A DNA stretch of 64,000 nt from DATEOR01 sp963766725. GTDB lineage: Bacteria; Actinomycetota; Thermoleophilia; Gaiellales; Gaiellaceae. The notes under the pieces were generated by a model that was not told the origin of the DNA, searched no databases, and saw only the letters and a list, made by a program, of their open reading frames with translations. The DNA is taken from assembly GCA_963766725.1 (NCBI GenBank), contig CAVYBK010000015.1:108304-172303 (forward strand). The letters run 5' to 3'. Below, piece by piece: positions 16,725 through 26,300 of the stretch. Each line of letters opens with the position of its first letter. The first letter of the stretch is position 1. Both the position numbers and the translations under genes were made by a program.

Positions 16725-18047
16725 GTGATCCCGCGCTACTCCCGCCCGGCCATGCAGCACATCTGGTCGGACGAGGGCAAGCTCGCCCGCTGGCTCGAGG
16801 TCGAGCTGGCCGCCCTCGAAGGCTGGGGCGAGATCGAGGCGGTTCCGGCCGACGCGGTCGCGCGCATCCGCGAGCGGGCGACTCCGCCGACACCCGAGCG
16901 CGTCGCCGAGATCGAGGAGCGGACGCACCACGACCTCGCCGCGTTCGTGGATGCCGTCGCCGAAGAGCTCGGGGACGACGGGCGCTGGTTCCACTTCGGC
17001 CTGACCTCTTCCGACGTGCTCGACACGGCGCTCGCCCTGCAGGCTCGCGAGGCCTGCCTGCTCATCCTCGACGGGCTCCAGAGCGCATTTGCGGCCGTCG
17101 CTCGCCGCGCGGAGGAGCATCGCGCCACCGTGATGGTCGGACGAACTCACGGCGTCCACGCCGAGCCGATCACCTTCGGCGCCAAGCTCGCAGGCTGGGC
17201 CTTCGAGCTCGAGCGCGACAGCGACCGCATCGAGCGCGCTCTCGCCGGAATCAGCGTCGGGAAGATCTCGGGGGCGGTCGGGATCTACGGCGGCGGCGAC
17301 CCCGAGGTGGAGCGGGTCGCGTGCGCCCGTCTCGGACTCATGCCCGAACCGGTCTCCACACAGGTGGTCCCACGCGACCGGCATGCCGAGCTCCTCTCGG
17401 CATTGGCCGTCTGCGCCGCGTCGGTCGAGCGCTTCGCCACCGAGATCCGCCACCTCGCGCGCACCGAGGTTCGTGAGGTTCAGGAGCCCTTCGGCCGAGG
17501 CCAGAAGGGCTCGTCCGCGATGCCGCACAAGCGGAATCCCATCGTCTCGGAGCGGCTCTGCGGCCTCGCGCGCGTCGTGCGAGCGGCGGCGACGGTCGGG
17601 CTCGAGAACGTCGCACTCTGGCACGAGCGGGACATCTCCCACTCGAGCGCCGAGCGCGTCGTCCTCCCCGATGCCTTCCTCGCACTCGACTACATGCTCG
17701 ACCGCTTCACGTGGCTCGTCGACGGCCTCGTCGTCGACCCTGACCGGATGCGCGCGAACCTCGACTCCTCGCACGGCCTCGTCTTCAGCCAGCGCGTCCT
17801 GCTCTCGCTCGTCGAGTCCGGCCTCTCCCGCGACGAGGCCTACCGGCTCGTCCAGCGAAACGCGCTCCGCGCGTGGGACGAGGGGCTCGACCTGCGCGCC
17901 CTGCTGGAGCAGGACCCCGAGCTGACGCTCCCCCCGGAGGCGCTCGACGCCGCCTTCGACCTGGACGACGCCCTCAAGCACGTCGACGTCGTCTTCGACC
18001 GACTGTCCGCCCTCATGACCCGCAAGGAGGAACCCGTTCATGCCTGA
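16725..18047 (+). CDS. purB: Adenylosuccinate lyase
   Basis: Fumarase/aspartase-superfamily lyase acting twice in purine synthesis: SAICAR to AICAR plus fumarate, and adenylosuccinate to AMP. 440 residues. Signature loop GQKGSSAMPHKRNPI near residue 262, earlier motifs FGLTSSDVLDTALALQ and VGRTHGVHAEPITFG. The order VIPRYSRPAMQHIWSDEGK at the N-terminus is typical of the Gram-positive PurB group. GTG 16725 is supported by the -10 box seven bases upstream. It overlaps purC by 8 bases. Confidence 0.97.
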   Translation: MIPRYSRPAMQHIWSDEGKLARWLEVELAALEGWGEIEAVPADAVARIRERATPPTPERVAEIEERTHHDLAAFVDAVAEELGDDGRWFHFGLTSSDVLDTALALQAREACLLILDGLQSAFAAVARRAEEHRATVMVGRTHGVHAEPITFGAKLAGWAFELERDSDRIERALAGISVGKISGAVGIYGGGDPEVERVACARLGLMPEPVSTQVVPRDRHAELLSALAVCAASVERFATEIRHLARTEVREVQEPFGRGQKGSSAMPHKRNPIVSERLCGLARVVRAAATVGLENVALWHERDISHSSAERVVLPDAFLALDYMLDRFTWLVDGLVVDPDRMRANLDSSHGLVFSQRVLLSLVESGLSRDEAYRLVQRNALRAWDEGLDLRALLEQDPELTLPPEALDAAFDLDDALKHVDVVFDRLSALMTRKEEPVHA

Positions 18048-18903
18048 GGCTGCCGTCCACGTCGCGAGCGGCAAGGTTCGCGAGATCTTCGAGCTCGACT
18101 CCGAGCGACTGCTGCTCGTCGCCAGCGACCGCATCTCGACCTTCGACGTCGTGCTCCCGACCGAGATCCCGGACAAGGGCCGAGTGCTCACCGGGCTCTC
18201 CGGCTTCTGGTTCGCGCGGACGCGCGAGATCGTCGCGAACCACCTGCTCGCGCTACGGCCCGACGGCCGCTCGACCGAGGCGAGGCGCCTGCAGATGCTC
18301 CCGATCGAGTGCGTCGTACGCGGATACCTCGCCGGCTCCGGGTGGAAGGACTACTGCGCGACCGGCGCGACCTCGGGCCACGAGCTTCCGGCCGGGTTGC
18401 GCGAGTCGGACCGGCTGCCCGCTCCGATCTTCACGCCGGCGACGAAGGCGCAGACCGGACACGACGAGAACATCGACCACGCCCGCGCGGCCGAGCTCGT
18501 CGGCGAGGAGCGTCTGGCCGAGGTCGAGCGGATCGTCCTCGAGCTCTACCGGCACGCGTCCGAGTACGCCGCCGAGCGCGGCGTGATCATCGCCGACACG
18601 AAGTTCGAGCTCGGCTTCGACGAGAACGGCGAGCTCGTTCTCGGAGACGAGGCCCTGACGCCGGACTCCTCCCGCTTCTGGCCCGCGGACGTGTATACCC
18701 CTGGCGGCCCCCAGCCGTCATTCGACAAGCAGTACGTGCGCGACTACTGCGAGCGCCTCGGCTGGGACAAGACCGCGCCGGGCCCGGAGCTCCCGGAGGA
18801 AGTGGTCGTCGAGACCCGCGCCCGCTACGTCGAGGCCTTCGAGCGCCTCACCGGCCTCTCGTTCGAGGACTACGTCGCCGACCCCGAGGTCGTCCTTCGA
18901 TGA
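18040..18903 (+). CDS. purC: Phosphoribosylaminoimidazole-succinocarboxamide synthase
   Basis: SAICAR synthase joins aspartate to CAIR with ATP. 287 residues. Recognisable by SGKVREIFELD at the N-terminus, VASDRISTFDVVLPTEIPDKG, ECVVRGYLAGSGWKDY and the C-terminal ADTKFELGFDENGEL and LTPDSSRFWPAD. The 3' end overlaps purS as ATGA. Part of the purB-purC-purS-purQ operon. Confidence 0.97.
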   Translation: MPEAAVHVASGKVREIFELDSERLLLVASDRISTFDVVLPTEIPDKGRVLTGLSGFWFARTREIVANHLLALRPDGRSTEARRLQMLPIECVVRGYLAGSGWKDYCATGATSGHELPAGLRESDRLPAPIFTPATKAQTGHDENIDHARAAELVGEERLAEVERIVLELYRHASEYAAERGVIIADTKFELGFDENGELVLGDEALTPDSSRFWPADVYTPGGPQPSFDKQYVRDYCERLGWDKTAPGPELPEEVVVETRARYVEAFERLTGLSFEDYVADPEVVLR

Positions 18904-19139
18904 GGGCGACCGTGCTCGTCCGGCCGAAGGCAGGGATCCTCGACCCCCAGGGAGAGGCGGTCGAGAGCTCGCTGCGGCAGCTCGGGTTCCCGGTCGGCGA
19001 GGCTCGCGTCGGACGCGTGATCGACCTCGACGTCGAGGCCGCCACCGCCGACGAGGCGCGCGGCGAGATCGAGCGCATGTGCGAGCGCCTGCTCGCGAAC
19101 CCACTGATCGAGAGCTACGAGATCGAGGTCGCCGAATGA
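18900..19139 (+). CDS. purS: FGAM synthase subunit PurS
   Basis: Small subunit that joins PurQ to PurL in the three-part FGAM synthase found in Gram-positives, archaea and actinobacteria. 79 residues, normal for the family. Recognisable by VLVRPKAGILDPQGEAVESS and the C-terminal NPLIESYEIEV. It overlaps purC upstream and purQ downstream, each by ATGA. The large subunit purL lies 10 kb away at 29122. Confidence 0.95.
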   Translation: MRATVLVRPKAGILDPQGEAVESSLRQLGFPVGEARVGRVIDLDVEAATADEARGEIERMCERLLANPLIESYEIEVAE

Positions 19140-19822
19140 GCGAAGTCGTGCCGCGCATCGCGGTGCTCGTCTTCCCTGGGTCGAACGACGACCGTGACGC
19201 GGCGTGGGCGCTCACCGCACTCGGCGCCGACGCGCGGCTCGTCTGGCACGCGGAGGAGGAGCTCCCCGAGGTGGACGCCGTCGTCCTCCCCGGCGGGTTC
19301 TCGTACGGCGACTATCTGCGCTGCGGCGCGATCGCCCGCTTCTCGCCCGCGATGCAAGCAGTGACCGCATTCGCGGCGGACGGCGGTCTCGTCCTCGGGA
19401 TCTGCAACGGCTTCCAGATCCTGTGCGAGGCCGGCCTCCTTCCCGGGGTGCTGCGCCCCAACGCGTCGCTCGAGTTCGTTTGCGCGGACGTCCCCGTCCG
19501 GGTCGAGCGCACCGACACGCCGTTCACCTCCAGGTGTGAGCCCGGGCAGGAGCTGGTGATCCCCGTGAAGCACGGGGAGGGCTGCTACCACGCACCGGCC
19601 GACCTGGACGACGAGCAGATCATTTTCCGCTACGCGCGGGGCGCGAACCCGAACGGCTCGGAGCGCGACATCGCAGGCGTCGTCAACGCCGACGGGAACG
19701 TCCTCGGGCTGATGCCGCACCCCGAGCACGCGGTGGATCCCCTGCTCGGGTCGGGGGACGGCGCGCTCGTGCTCGCGTCGCTCGTGGATGCCGCTCGAGA
19801 GCGGCTCTATGCGAGGGCCTAG
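19136..19822 (+). CDS. purQ: FGAM synthase glutaminase subunit PurQ
   Basis: Class I glutamine amidotransferase that supplies ammonia to PurL. 228 residues. Nucleophile Cys in VLGICNGFQILCEAGLLPG near residue 87, oxyanion region LPGGFSYGDYLRCGAIAR, and His/Glu pair in MPHPEHAVDPLLG. Last gene of its operon; ends convergent with an 87-residue hypothetical gene, the stops overlapping at 19819-19822. Confidence 0.97.
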   Translation: MSEVVPRIAVLVFPGSNDDRDAAWALTALGADARLVWHAEEELPEVDAVVLPGGFSYGDYLRCGAIARFSPAMQAVTAFAADGGLVLGICNGFQILCEAGLLPGVLRPNASLEFVCADVPVRVERTDTPFTSRCEPGQELVIPVKHGEGCYHAPADLDDEQIIFRYARGANPNGSERDIAGVVNADGNVLGLMPHPEHAVDPLLGSGDGALVLASLVDAARERLYARA

Positions 19823-20082
19823 GCAGCCATCCCGAGCGCTCCTTGGATCGCTGGATGTTCGGCGAGCGCTGCGCGGAAGCGCTCGAGGTCGCGGCCGCGG
19901 AGGGTGACGGGGCCTCTCCGAGCCGTGCCGTCGGTCGAGTAGGCGAAGCGCACGAGCTCGTTTCCTTTCTCGTCCACCAGGAGTTGGACGATCGTCGCGA
20001 AGCGGCGGTCGCCCGCGCGCTGCTGCACGGTGAACTCCTCCAGGACCTCTGCCTGCCCCCAGGGTGTCGTCGCCTTCGCCAT
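19819..20082 (-). CDS. Small conserved hypothetical protein
   Basis: Unrecognised, 87 residues, soluble. The sequence suggests a compact beta-sheet domain (RRFATIVQLLVDEKGNELVR, FAYSTDGTARRGPVTLRGRD) with a C-terminal helix (LERFRAALAEHP). Superficially like PC4-type single-strand DNA-binding folds, but I would not assign it. TAGCCT exactly six bases before the ATG supports both the start and expression as its own transcript. Confidence 0.65.
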   Translation of the reverse strand: MAKATTPWGQAEVLEEFTVQQRAGDRRFATIVQLLVDEKGNELVRFAYSTDGTARRGPVTLRGRDLERFRAALAEHPAIQGALGMAA

Positions 20083-20088
20083 GACCCG

Positions 20089-20094
20089 AGGCTA
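20089..20094 (-). promoter_or_regulatory. -10 box for a leaderless 87-residue gene
   Basis: On the minus strand TAGCCT is followed by six bases (CGGGTC) and ATG 20082. There is no ribosome binding site. Confidence 0.6.
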
Positions 20095-20171
20095 GAACGA
20101 AAAAGCGCGCGTGAGGCGCACCAAATGTGCCGGCTTCGGAACATCCCCGCGCCGGAAGGCGCCCCGGAGGA

Positions 20172-21170
20172 TCAGGCTTCGCGCAACCGCGGATCGAGCA
20201 TGTGGTGGGCGATGTCCACGAGCAGGTTCAGGCAGATGATCATCACCGCGAGGACGATCGTCACGCCCATGACCACCGTGTAGTCGCGGGCGACCACCGA
20301 GGCGACGAAGTACTTCGAGATGCCCGGGATGGCGAAGATGTTCTCGACGATGAACGAGCCGGTGACCATCGCACCGAACATCGGCCCGGCCACGACGATC
20401 AGGGGCAGCAACGAGTTCTTGAGCGCGTGGACGCCGACGATGCGCCTCCGCGACAGGCCCTTTGCTCGGGCCATCCGGACGTAGTCGCTCTCCAGGGTCT
20501 CGAGCAGCGTGCCGCGCAGGAGCCGCGCGAAGTAGGCCATCGGCACGAGGCTCAGGGTGAGAGTCGGCAGCACCTTGTTCTGCCAGCCGTCGTCCCAGCC
20601 CGAGGTCGGGAGCAGAGCGAGCTTCACCGACACGTAGTAGATGAGCAGCGTGGCGACGAGGAAGCTGGGCAGCGAGATGCCGAGGCCGGTGAGGACGCGG
20701 ACGGCATAGTCGAAAAATGACCCCGGCCGCAGCGCGGCCAGGATGCCGACGGGAATCCCGATGAGGATCGCCCACGCGAACGCCAGCAGCACGAGCTGGA
20801 CCGAGCGCGGCGCCATCTGCTTGATGATGTCGGTCACCCGCATGTACCGAAACGACAGCGACGGCCCGAAGTCGAGTGTCACGACGCCCTTCAGATAATT
20901 GCCGTACTGCTGGTACCAGGGCAGGTCGAGGCCGTACTTCTCGCGCTGGTTCCGGCGGATCGCCGGCGGCTGGGGGTCCCCGTACTTCACCCAGCCCGCG
21001 TTCGAGAGCCCGAGCAGCGGCCCGTGCCGGAACGGGTCGCCCCCGATCGACCGCATCATGAAGAACACGATCGTGAGAACCACCCACAGGATGGGAATCG
21101 TCCACAGCAGGCGACGCAGGATGAACCCGGCCACAGGTTGAGCTTTCCCAATCGTGAGCATCACCACCAC
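20172..21170 (-). CDS. DppB/OppB-family peptide ABC transporter permease (orphan)
   Basis: Inner-membrane permease for di- or oligopeptide (or nickel) import, 332 residues, about six spans, starting LRRLLWTIPILWVVLTIVFF. The EAA-like loop is DYVRMARAKGLSRRRIVGVH near residue 240. No DppC, ATPase or classic DppA gene adjoins it; the only oligopeptide-binding domain nearby is in the cyclase fusion at 23.3-26.5 kb. The start is uncertain. GTG 21170 begins the frame without a ribosome site, while a good AAGGAG precedes an ATG at 21192 in another frame, so an indel near the 5' end is possible. Confidence 0.88.
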   Translation of the reverse strand: MVVMLTIGKAQPVAGFILRRLLWTIPILWVVLTIVFFMMRSIGGDPFRHGPLLGLSNAGWVKYGDPQPPAIRRNQREKYGLDLPWYQQYGNYLKGVVTLDFGPSLSFRYMRVTDIIKQMAPRSVQLVLLAFAWAILIGIPVGILAALRPGSFFDYAVRVLTGLGISLPSFLVATLLIYYVSVKLALLPTSGWDDGWQNKVLPTLTLSLVPMAYFARLLRGTLLETLESDYVRMARAKGLSRRRIVGVHALKNSLLPLIVVAGPMFGAMVTGSFIVENIFAIPGISKYFVASVVARDYTVVMGVTIVLAVMIICLNLLVDIAHHMLDPRLREA

Positions 21171-21192
21171 TTTGATTTCTTGCTGCGAGCAT

Positions 21193-21576
21193 AAGTACTC
21201 CTTACGCTTGGAGAACGGCCGCTGAGCCGTGCGGCGAAAGCTCTCTCCCTCCCGAAGCGGGTCTTCGTGCGCGGGGCGAAAAGCGCGCTTCGCCGCGGCT
21301 CGCGGGGAAAGCCCGTTGCGTTCGGGACACTGCTCCGGCTCCGGCGCTTCGGGGGCCGGAGAACATGCTCACGTTCCGAGCGTCGAGCGTGGTCCGCCCC
21401 GGGCACGGCGCTCGCCAACCCCTACCTCGCCGAGCGTCTCTCCGACCGCAGCCGACTCGGCCCCTCGAGTACGCGAGGTCGAGATCCCGGGGGTGAGCGT
21501 CGCCGGCGTGGTGCTTGTCGGGCACGGCGTGCTCGTGGGCGACTACCGGCCCCGCTCTAAGACGCAGCCCTAAAGA
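21193..21576. other. Gene-free stretch between the DppB gene and the M28 peptidase
   Basis: About 380 bases with no convincing coding frame on either strand. It holds GC-rich imperfect hairpins (for example GGCGAA with TTCGCC near 21280-21300) and the promoter region for the DppB gene. Reading frames here have Arg/Ser-rich shadow composition. A degraded gene or an unrecognised RNA cannot be excluded. Confidence 0.4.
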
Positions 21577-21605
21577 AGAGGGGGCGGCCCGAAGCCGCCC
21601 CCTCT
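21577..21605 (-). terminator. Rho-independent terminator of the M28 peptidase gene
   Basis: A perfect 12-bp stem (AGAGGGGGCGGC, 5-nt loop, GCCGCCCCCTCT) lies 11 bases past the peptidase stop. On the minus strand it is followed by TCTTTA, a short U-rich tail. Confidence 0.8.
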
Positions 21606-21615
21606 GGTCCTAGGC

Positions 21616-23190
21616 TTACGGAAGGAAGGTGCCCTCAGACCCCGCCGGAGCCGGAAGCGGGTACGTGCCGGGGATCGTCTTGCCCGGTACGCCGTTCACC
21701 GACTTCGTCGAGTACGAGTACGTCAGCACTGCGAACGCGATCAGGTCCGCGTTCACGCTCAGGGCGTGATTGTTGTTGTTGGCGAAGGTGTCGCAGGCCT
21801 GGTGGTAGCACGGGTCGAACTGCGCACCCACGGTCCCGCCCCAGATTCCCGCCTGCTCGGCGGTCTTGGGAACCTCCGCGCCGGTGAAGAGCCCGCCGGC
21901 CGGAACGTCGTTGTTGATGAACGCCTGGTAGTCGCTGCGTCCGTCGAATGCCGCGTCGTCGTAGGGCTCGTGCTGCTTCGTGTAGAACGACTCGAAGAGA
22001 TCCTCGATCGCTACCGAGCCGTCCGGAACCGCGACCGGAGCCTCGAAGCTCGACTGGTCGGCATCCTGCGTCATGAAGATGTAGTTCGGCGAACCGACCA
22101 TGTCGAAGTTCATGTACAGGGCGATTCGGCCGAGCTCCTCTTCGCTCAGGCTGTTGACGTAATTCGTCGAACCGACGAGCCCGCTCTCCTCCGCGGTCCA
22201 CCATGCGAGGCGAACGGTGTTCTGCAGCTTCACGTGGGCGAGCTGCTGAGCGATCTCGAGGAGGACGGCGCTGCCCGACCCGTTGTCGTTGATCCCGGGT
22301 CCGGCCAGGACCGAGTCGAGATGCGCGCCGGCCATGACGACGTTGTCGTCGTTTGCGCCGGTTCGCTCCGCGATCACGTTGGCGGTCGGCAGCACCTTGC
22401 GCTCGGTGTTCGCGAACACCCGCATCTCGAGACCCGGGGTGTGGGCCAGCGTGTCGCCCAGCTGATAAGTCGTCCCGAGCACCGGGATGCCGCTCGTGTT
22501 GTTCGCCGTGAGGGTCACGGGCGGGATGCCCGTGCGGTCGGGCGTGTTGCCCTGGTTGAAGATCACGATCCCGACGGCGCCCGCGGCCGCTGCGTTCTCG
22601 GCCTTCAGCTCGAAGGTGCAGACGCCCCGCTGGAGCAACGCGATGTTCCCCGCGGGGAAGCCCGCGAAGTCGGCAGTCTCGCAGCCGCTCGTCGAGGTGT
22701 TTCCGAGCCCGAACTGGAGGTCGACGCCCGTGACCGGAGCGGTGACGTCCCCTGGATCGGACTGGTCGATCACACCGAAGTCGGTGCCTTCGACGTAGGT
22801 GACGGTCCCCGGCGCCGTTTGCTGCAGGGCGGAGGGGCCGAGCTCGCGGTACGACGTGTAGTCGAACTCCTGCAGGCTGACGTCCCAGCCTGCGGCCTCG
22901 AGGGTGTCGACGACGTAGTCCACCGACTCGTTGTGGCCCGAGAGACCGGCGAAGCGGTTTCCTCCGTTGTCGTTCGCGATCTCCTGGAGCGCGGCCTGGT
23001 GCGCCCGCACCTGGCCGACGCGAATGCACTCGAGCATCTTCGGAATCGTGTTGTTCGGGCGCGCGTCGCAATCCGCCTGTGACGGGGCTGCCTGCGCCCT
23101 GCCGGCCGGCAACACCGCGGCTAATGCGATGGCGACGATCGTCAACGCTCGGACATGTCTACGCCCGAGCATCCGTCCAAATCCGGACAT
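21616..23190 (-). CDS. Secreted M28-family aminopeptidase with PA domain
   Basis: Extracellular zinc aminopeptidase, 524 residues. A signal peptide (ALTIVAIALAAVLPAGRAQA) is followed by an N-terminal domain with an inserted PA domain (GNIALLQRGVCTFELKAENA, about residues 150-250). The M28 catalytic core has ligands in GAHLDSV, GINDNGSGSAVLLEIA, WWTAEESGLVGS, NFDMVG and YHQACDTF. GGGGAGG eight bases before ATG 23190 supports the start. Probably supplies amino acids or peptides from extracellular protein, consistent with the peptide permease and peptide-binding fusion beside it. Confidence 0.93.
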   Translation of the reverse strand: MSGFGRMLGRRHVRALTIVAIALAAVLPAGRAQAAPSQADCDARPNNTIPKMLECIRVGQVRAHQAALQEIANDNGGNRFAGLSGHNESVDYVVDTLEAAGWDVSLQEFDYTSYRELGPSALQQTAPGTVTYVEGTDFGVIDQSDPGDVTAPVTGVDLQFGLGNTSTSGCETADFAGFPAGNIALLQRGVCTFELKAENAAAAGAVGIVIFNQGNTPDRTGIPPVTLTANNTSGIPVLGTTYQLGDTLAHTPGLEMRVFANTERKVLPTANVIAERTGANDDNVVMAGAHLDSVLAGPGINDNGSGSAVLLEIAQQLAHVKLQNTVRLAWWTAEESGLVGSTNYVNSLSEEELGRIALYMNFDMVGSPNYIFMTQDADQSSFEAPVAVPDGSVAIEDLFESFYTKQHEPYDDAAFDGRSDYQAFINNDVPAGGLFTGAEVPKTAEQAGIWGGTVGAQFDPCYHQACDTFANNNNHALSVNADLIAFAVLTYSYSTKSVNGVPGKTIPGTYPLPAPAGSEGTFLP

Positions 23191-23322
23191 GTGCCATACC
23201 TCCCCAGTAATTTCCCGACTGAACGGCAGTCGTCAGTCGTCCAGTGTTGGCGGGGAGCATAGTAGGCCTTCCCGGAACGGGTACATCGGCGACCCGGGCA
23301 GCGGCGAGATCGAGCCGACGAC

Positions 23323-26300
23323 TTACCGGACCCACATCTGGTCGAGCAACACACCAAACTGGGGATTGAAGATGTAGTTGCCCACCCGCTTCGAAACGAA
23401 ATCGGCTTCACGCAAGGCGTAGAGCGGGACGGCCGGAGCCTCGTCCACAAGGAGGCGGTCGATCCGCGCCCAGGCCTCGGCCGTGGCACTCGCGTTCTTC
23501 GTCGCTCGAGCGCGGGAGACGAGTGCATCGAGGCGCGGGTCGCAGAACTGGGAGACGTTGACACCGCCCTCCTGATTGGCTTTGCAGGTGAAGAGAGGCT
23601 CGACGAAGTTGGAGGGCGCGGCGTAATCCTGGAGCCACCCGAGCCTCATGGCATCCACGGTGCTGTGGGGGTCGAGCATTGCGCCGAACGCGTCCTCCTC
23701 GACGCGCGCCGTAGCTCGGTAGCCCACCCGTCTGAGGACGTGCGCGACATACTCAGCGAGACTCGGGTCAGCCGGACTCCCCGCTTGAATCGCGATCACC
23801 ACGTGCTCTCCAAGGGTGTGCGATTGCTCTGCCAGGCGACGTGCGCGCGCGAGGTCGGGGGCTCTCCAGATGGCGGCGGCCGGGGTGACGGTGTAGGGGC
23901 AGTAGGGGCGGTATCCCGGCACGGTCGGCGGCAGGACCTGGCAGGTCGGCCTTGCCACGAGCTCCCCTCCCGCAAGCATCGCAAGGCGATTGCGGTCGAT
24001 TGCATACGCGAGCGCGCGGCGAGCGCGGACGTCGGAGAACGGCCGCTGATGCGTGTTGAGCATGAGATGCTGGACACCGCCCACCGGCGTCGTATGGAGT
24101 TGAGCGGCATTCCGAACGGCGAGCCGCTCGATCTCCTCCGATGAGAGTCCGCTCGTCCAGTCGGACTTCCCGGCTTCCACCTCGCTGACTGCGCTTCTCT
24201 GGTCCGGAGAGTTACCGTCACCCAGGATCCGAATGACGATCTGGTCGGGGTAGCCGTCCGGCTGGGCATCGGGAGCGAAGGGCTTGAAGCGAGGGTTGCG
24301 CGTGAGCCGAAGCTCGTGCTTCGGGTCGAACGACGCGGCCACATAAGGCCCTGTACCCGGAATTCTGTACGCGCCGACGTCCCCGAAACGGCCGAGATCC
24401 GTCACGGGTTGATCGGGCTCCGGCGCGTCAGCGGGAAGCACGAAGGCGAAAGGAAGCGCCAGCTTGGCGAGCAGGTCTGGGTCCGGCGCGGAGAGGTGAA
24501 TCGTGACGGTGCCCGCCGCGTCGTCGACCTCAATCCCTTCCCGCAGATCACAACGGTCGAGCCGCGCGGAGCAGCGTTCAGCGCCGACGATCCCGCCATA
24601 GAAGGGTGGAACGCTAACGCCATTCAACCTGAGCAGCCGCTCCATCGACGCACGAAAGTCGCTCGCCCGAACCGGGCGGCCGTCGGAAAACTGGAGCCCC
24701 CTACGAAGCTGGAAGCGGTACGTCCGCCCGCCGTCGGTGGGGATCGGCAGGTTCACGGCCAGGTCCGGGACGAGCGTCGCCCCTGGGGCGCCACCGGTCT
24801 TGCGGTAGGCAACGAGCCCGTCGTACAGCATCGAGAGCGCGCGCCAGGCGTCGGCCTGCCAGGCGAAGGCCGGGTCGAGGCAGTTGCAACCCGAGAGATA
24901 CGCGCTGACGATGAGCGTCCCGCCGCGATGACGGGACGCGGGGGGAAGTGCGGCCGCCCAGACGGTGTCGTCGGCGCCCGCCGCAAGCGCGCTCGGGCTA
25001 CTCCCCATCTCGATCGTGTCGGTGACCTGCCCGCTTTCGGGGTCGAGGCGGAAGACCTTGGATGCCGGCGGGCTCGCAACCCAGATGGCGCCACCGGAGG
25101 CGACGATGCTCGAGACTCCGGGGGCAACGGCTTCGACGCGTGCAACCGAACCCGTGGTCGCCGCAATCTTCGAGACGGTGCCGTCGAGGGCGTTTGCGAC
25201 CCAGACGGCCTCACCGTCGACTGCGATTCCCCGCGGGCCGTTTCCGACTGGAATCGTCTGAACCACGACGCGTTTCCGCGGATCGATCCGACTGACGCTC
25301 GCGGTGTCCCCGTTCGTGACCCAGATCGACCCGGCGCCGACGGCGAGCGCGTCAGGACGGCCGCCCACGCCCACGACGTCGGTCTCGACCCCGCGCTGGG
25401 GATCCACCCGGGACACGGTGCCGTCGAGCGCGTTTCCCACCCACACAGCGCCATCTCCGACCGTGACCGCGCCGGCGCCGTTGCCCACGGCGATGTCGTC
25501 GCGAACCACAGTGTTCGAATCGGCGCTGAGCTGGGAGAGCGTGTGGCCCGTCGCATCGGTCACCCAGACCGCCCCCTCGCCCGCGGCGATGCCACCCGGT
25601 GTCCCGGGCACCTGGATGACTGGGCGCTCCTCTCGGTCAGGGTCGACTCGTGACACCGTCCCGTCGACGCTGTTCGCCACCCAGACCGACCCGAGCCCCT
25701 CGACAACGGCTGTGGGCCCGTTACCGACGGGTGTCTGGCTCGCCAGTTTCGCACCCTTGGAATCGATTGCGCCCAGCGCGTTCTCCTCGATTCGCTTCGG
25801 CGGATCGGAACCCGCGAAGCCCGTCGTGAGCAGGGCGACGAAAACGGCCAGGATCGCGATGGCTGCGACGGCCGCAGCCGCGAGGATCACCGTCGTGCGG
25901 ATTCCGCGTGGCGCCGGCTCGTCGGCAGGCATGTCGAGCAAGAACGAGACCTGATAGACGCGCACCCGCTCCGGCAGGCCCTTGACGCTGATGCGACCGC
26001 GATCGACGTACGTCGTATCGTCGACCTTGCGCGCCAGATGGGCGAGGCCTTCGCTGACGAGAACCTCCCCCGGCTGCGCGAGGCTACAAAGGCGCGCCGC
26101 GAGGTTCAGTGCACCGCCGCGGTAGCCACCATTCACCGGCACAGCCTCGCCCGCATCGAGACCGACGCCCACTCGTAGCGGAAGCGGATCCTCGGATCGC
26201 ATGCGCTCGACGAACCGATGCTGAAGCGCAATGGCAGTGCGTATCCCGTCTCGGGGGGAACCGAAGACGACAAGTACCTCGTCTCCGCGGGTTTCGACGA

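Noticed and set aside
21229..21573. 114-codon plus-strand frame before the terminator
   Set aside because: Composition is Arg/Ser-rich without a domain, there is no ribosome site or -10 at the start, and the hairpin after it belongs to the opposite M28 gene.
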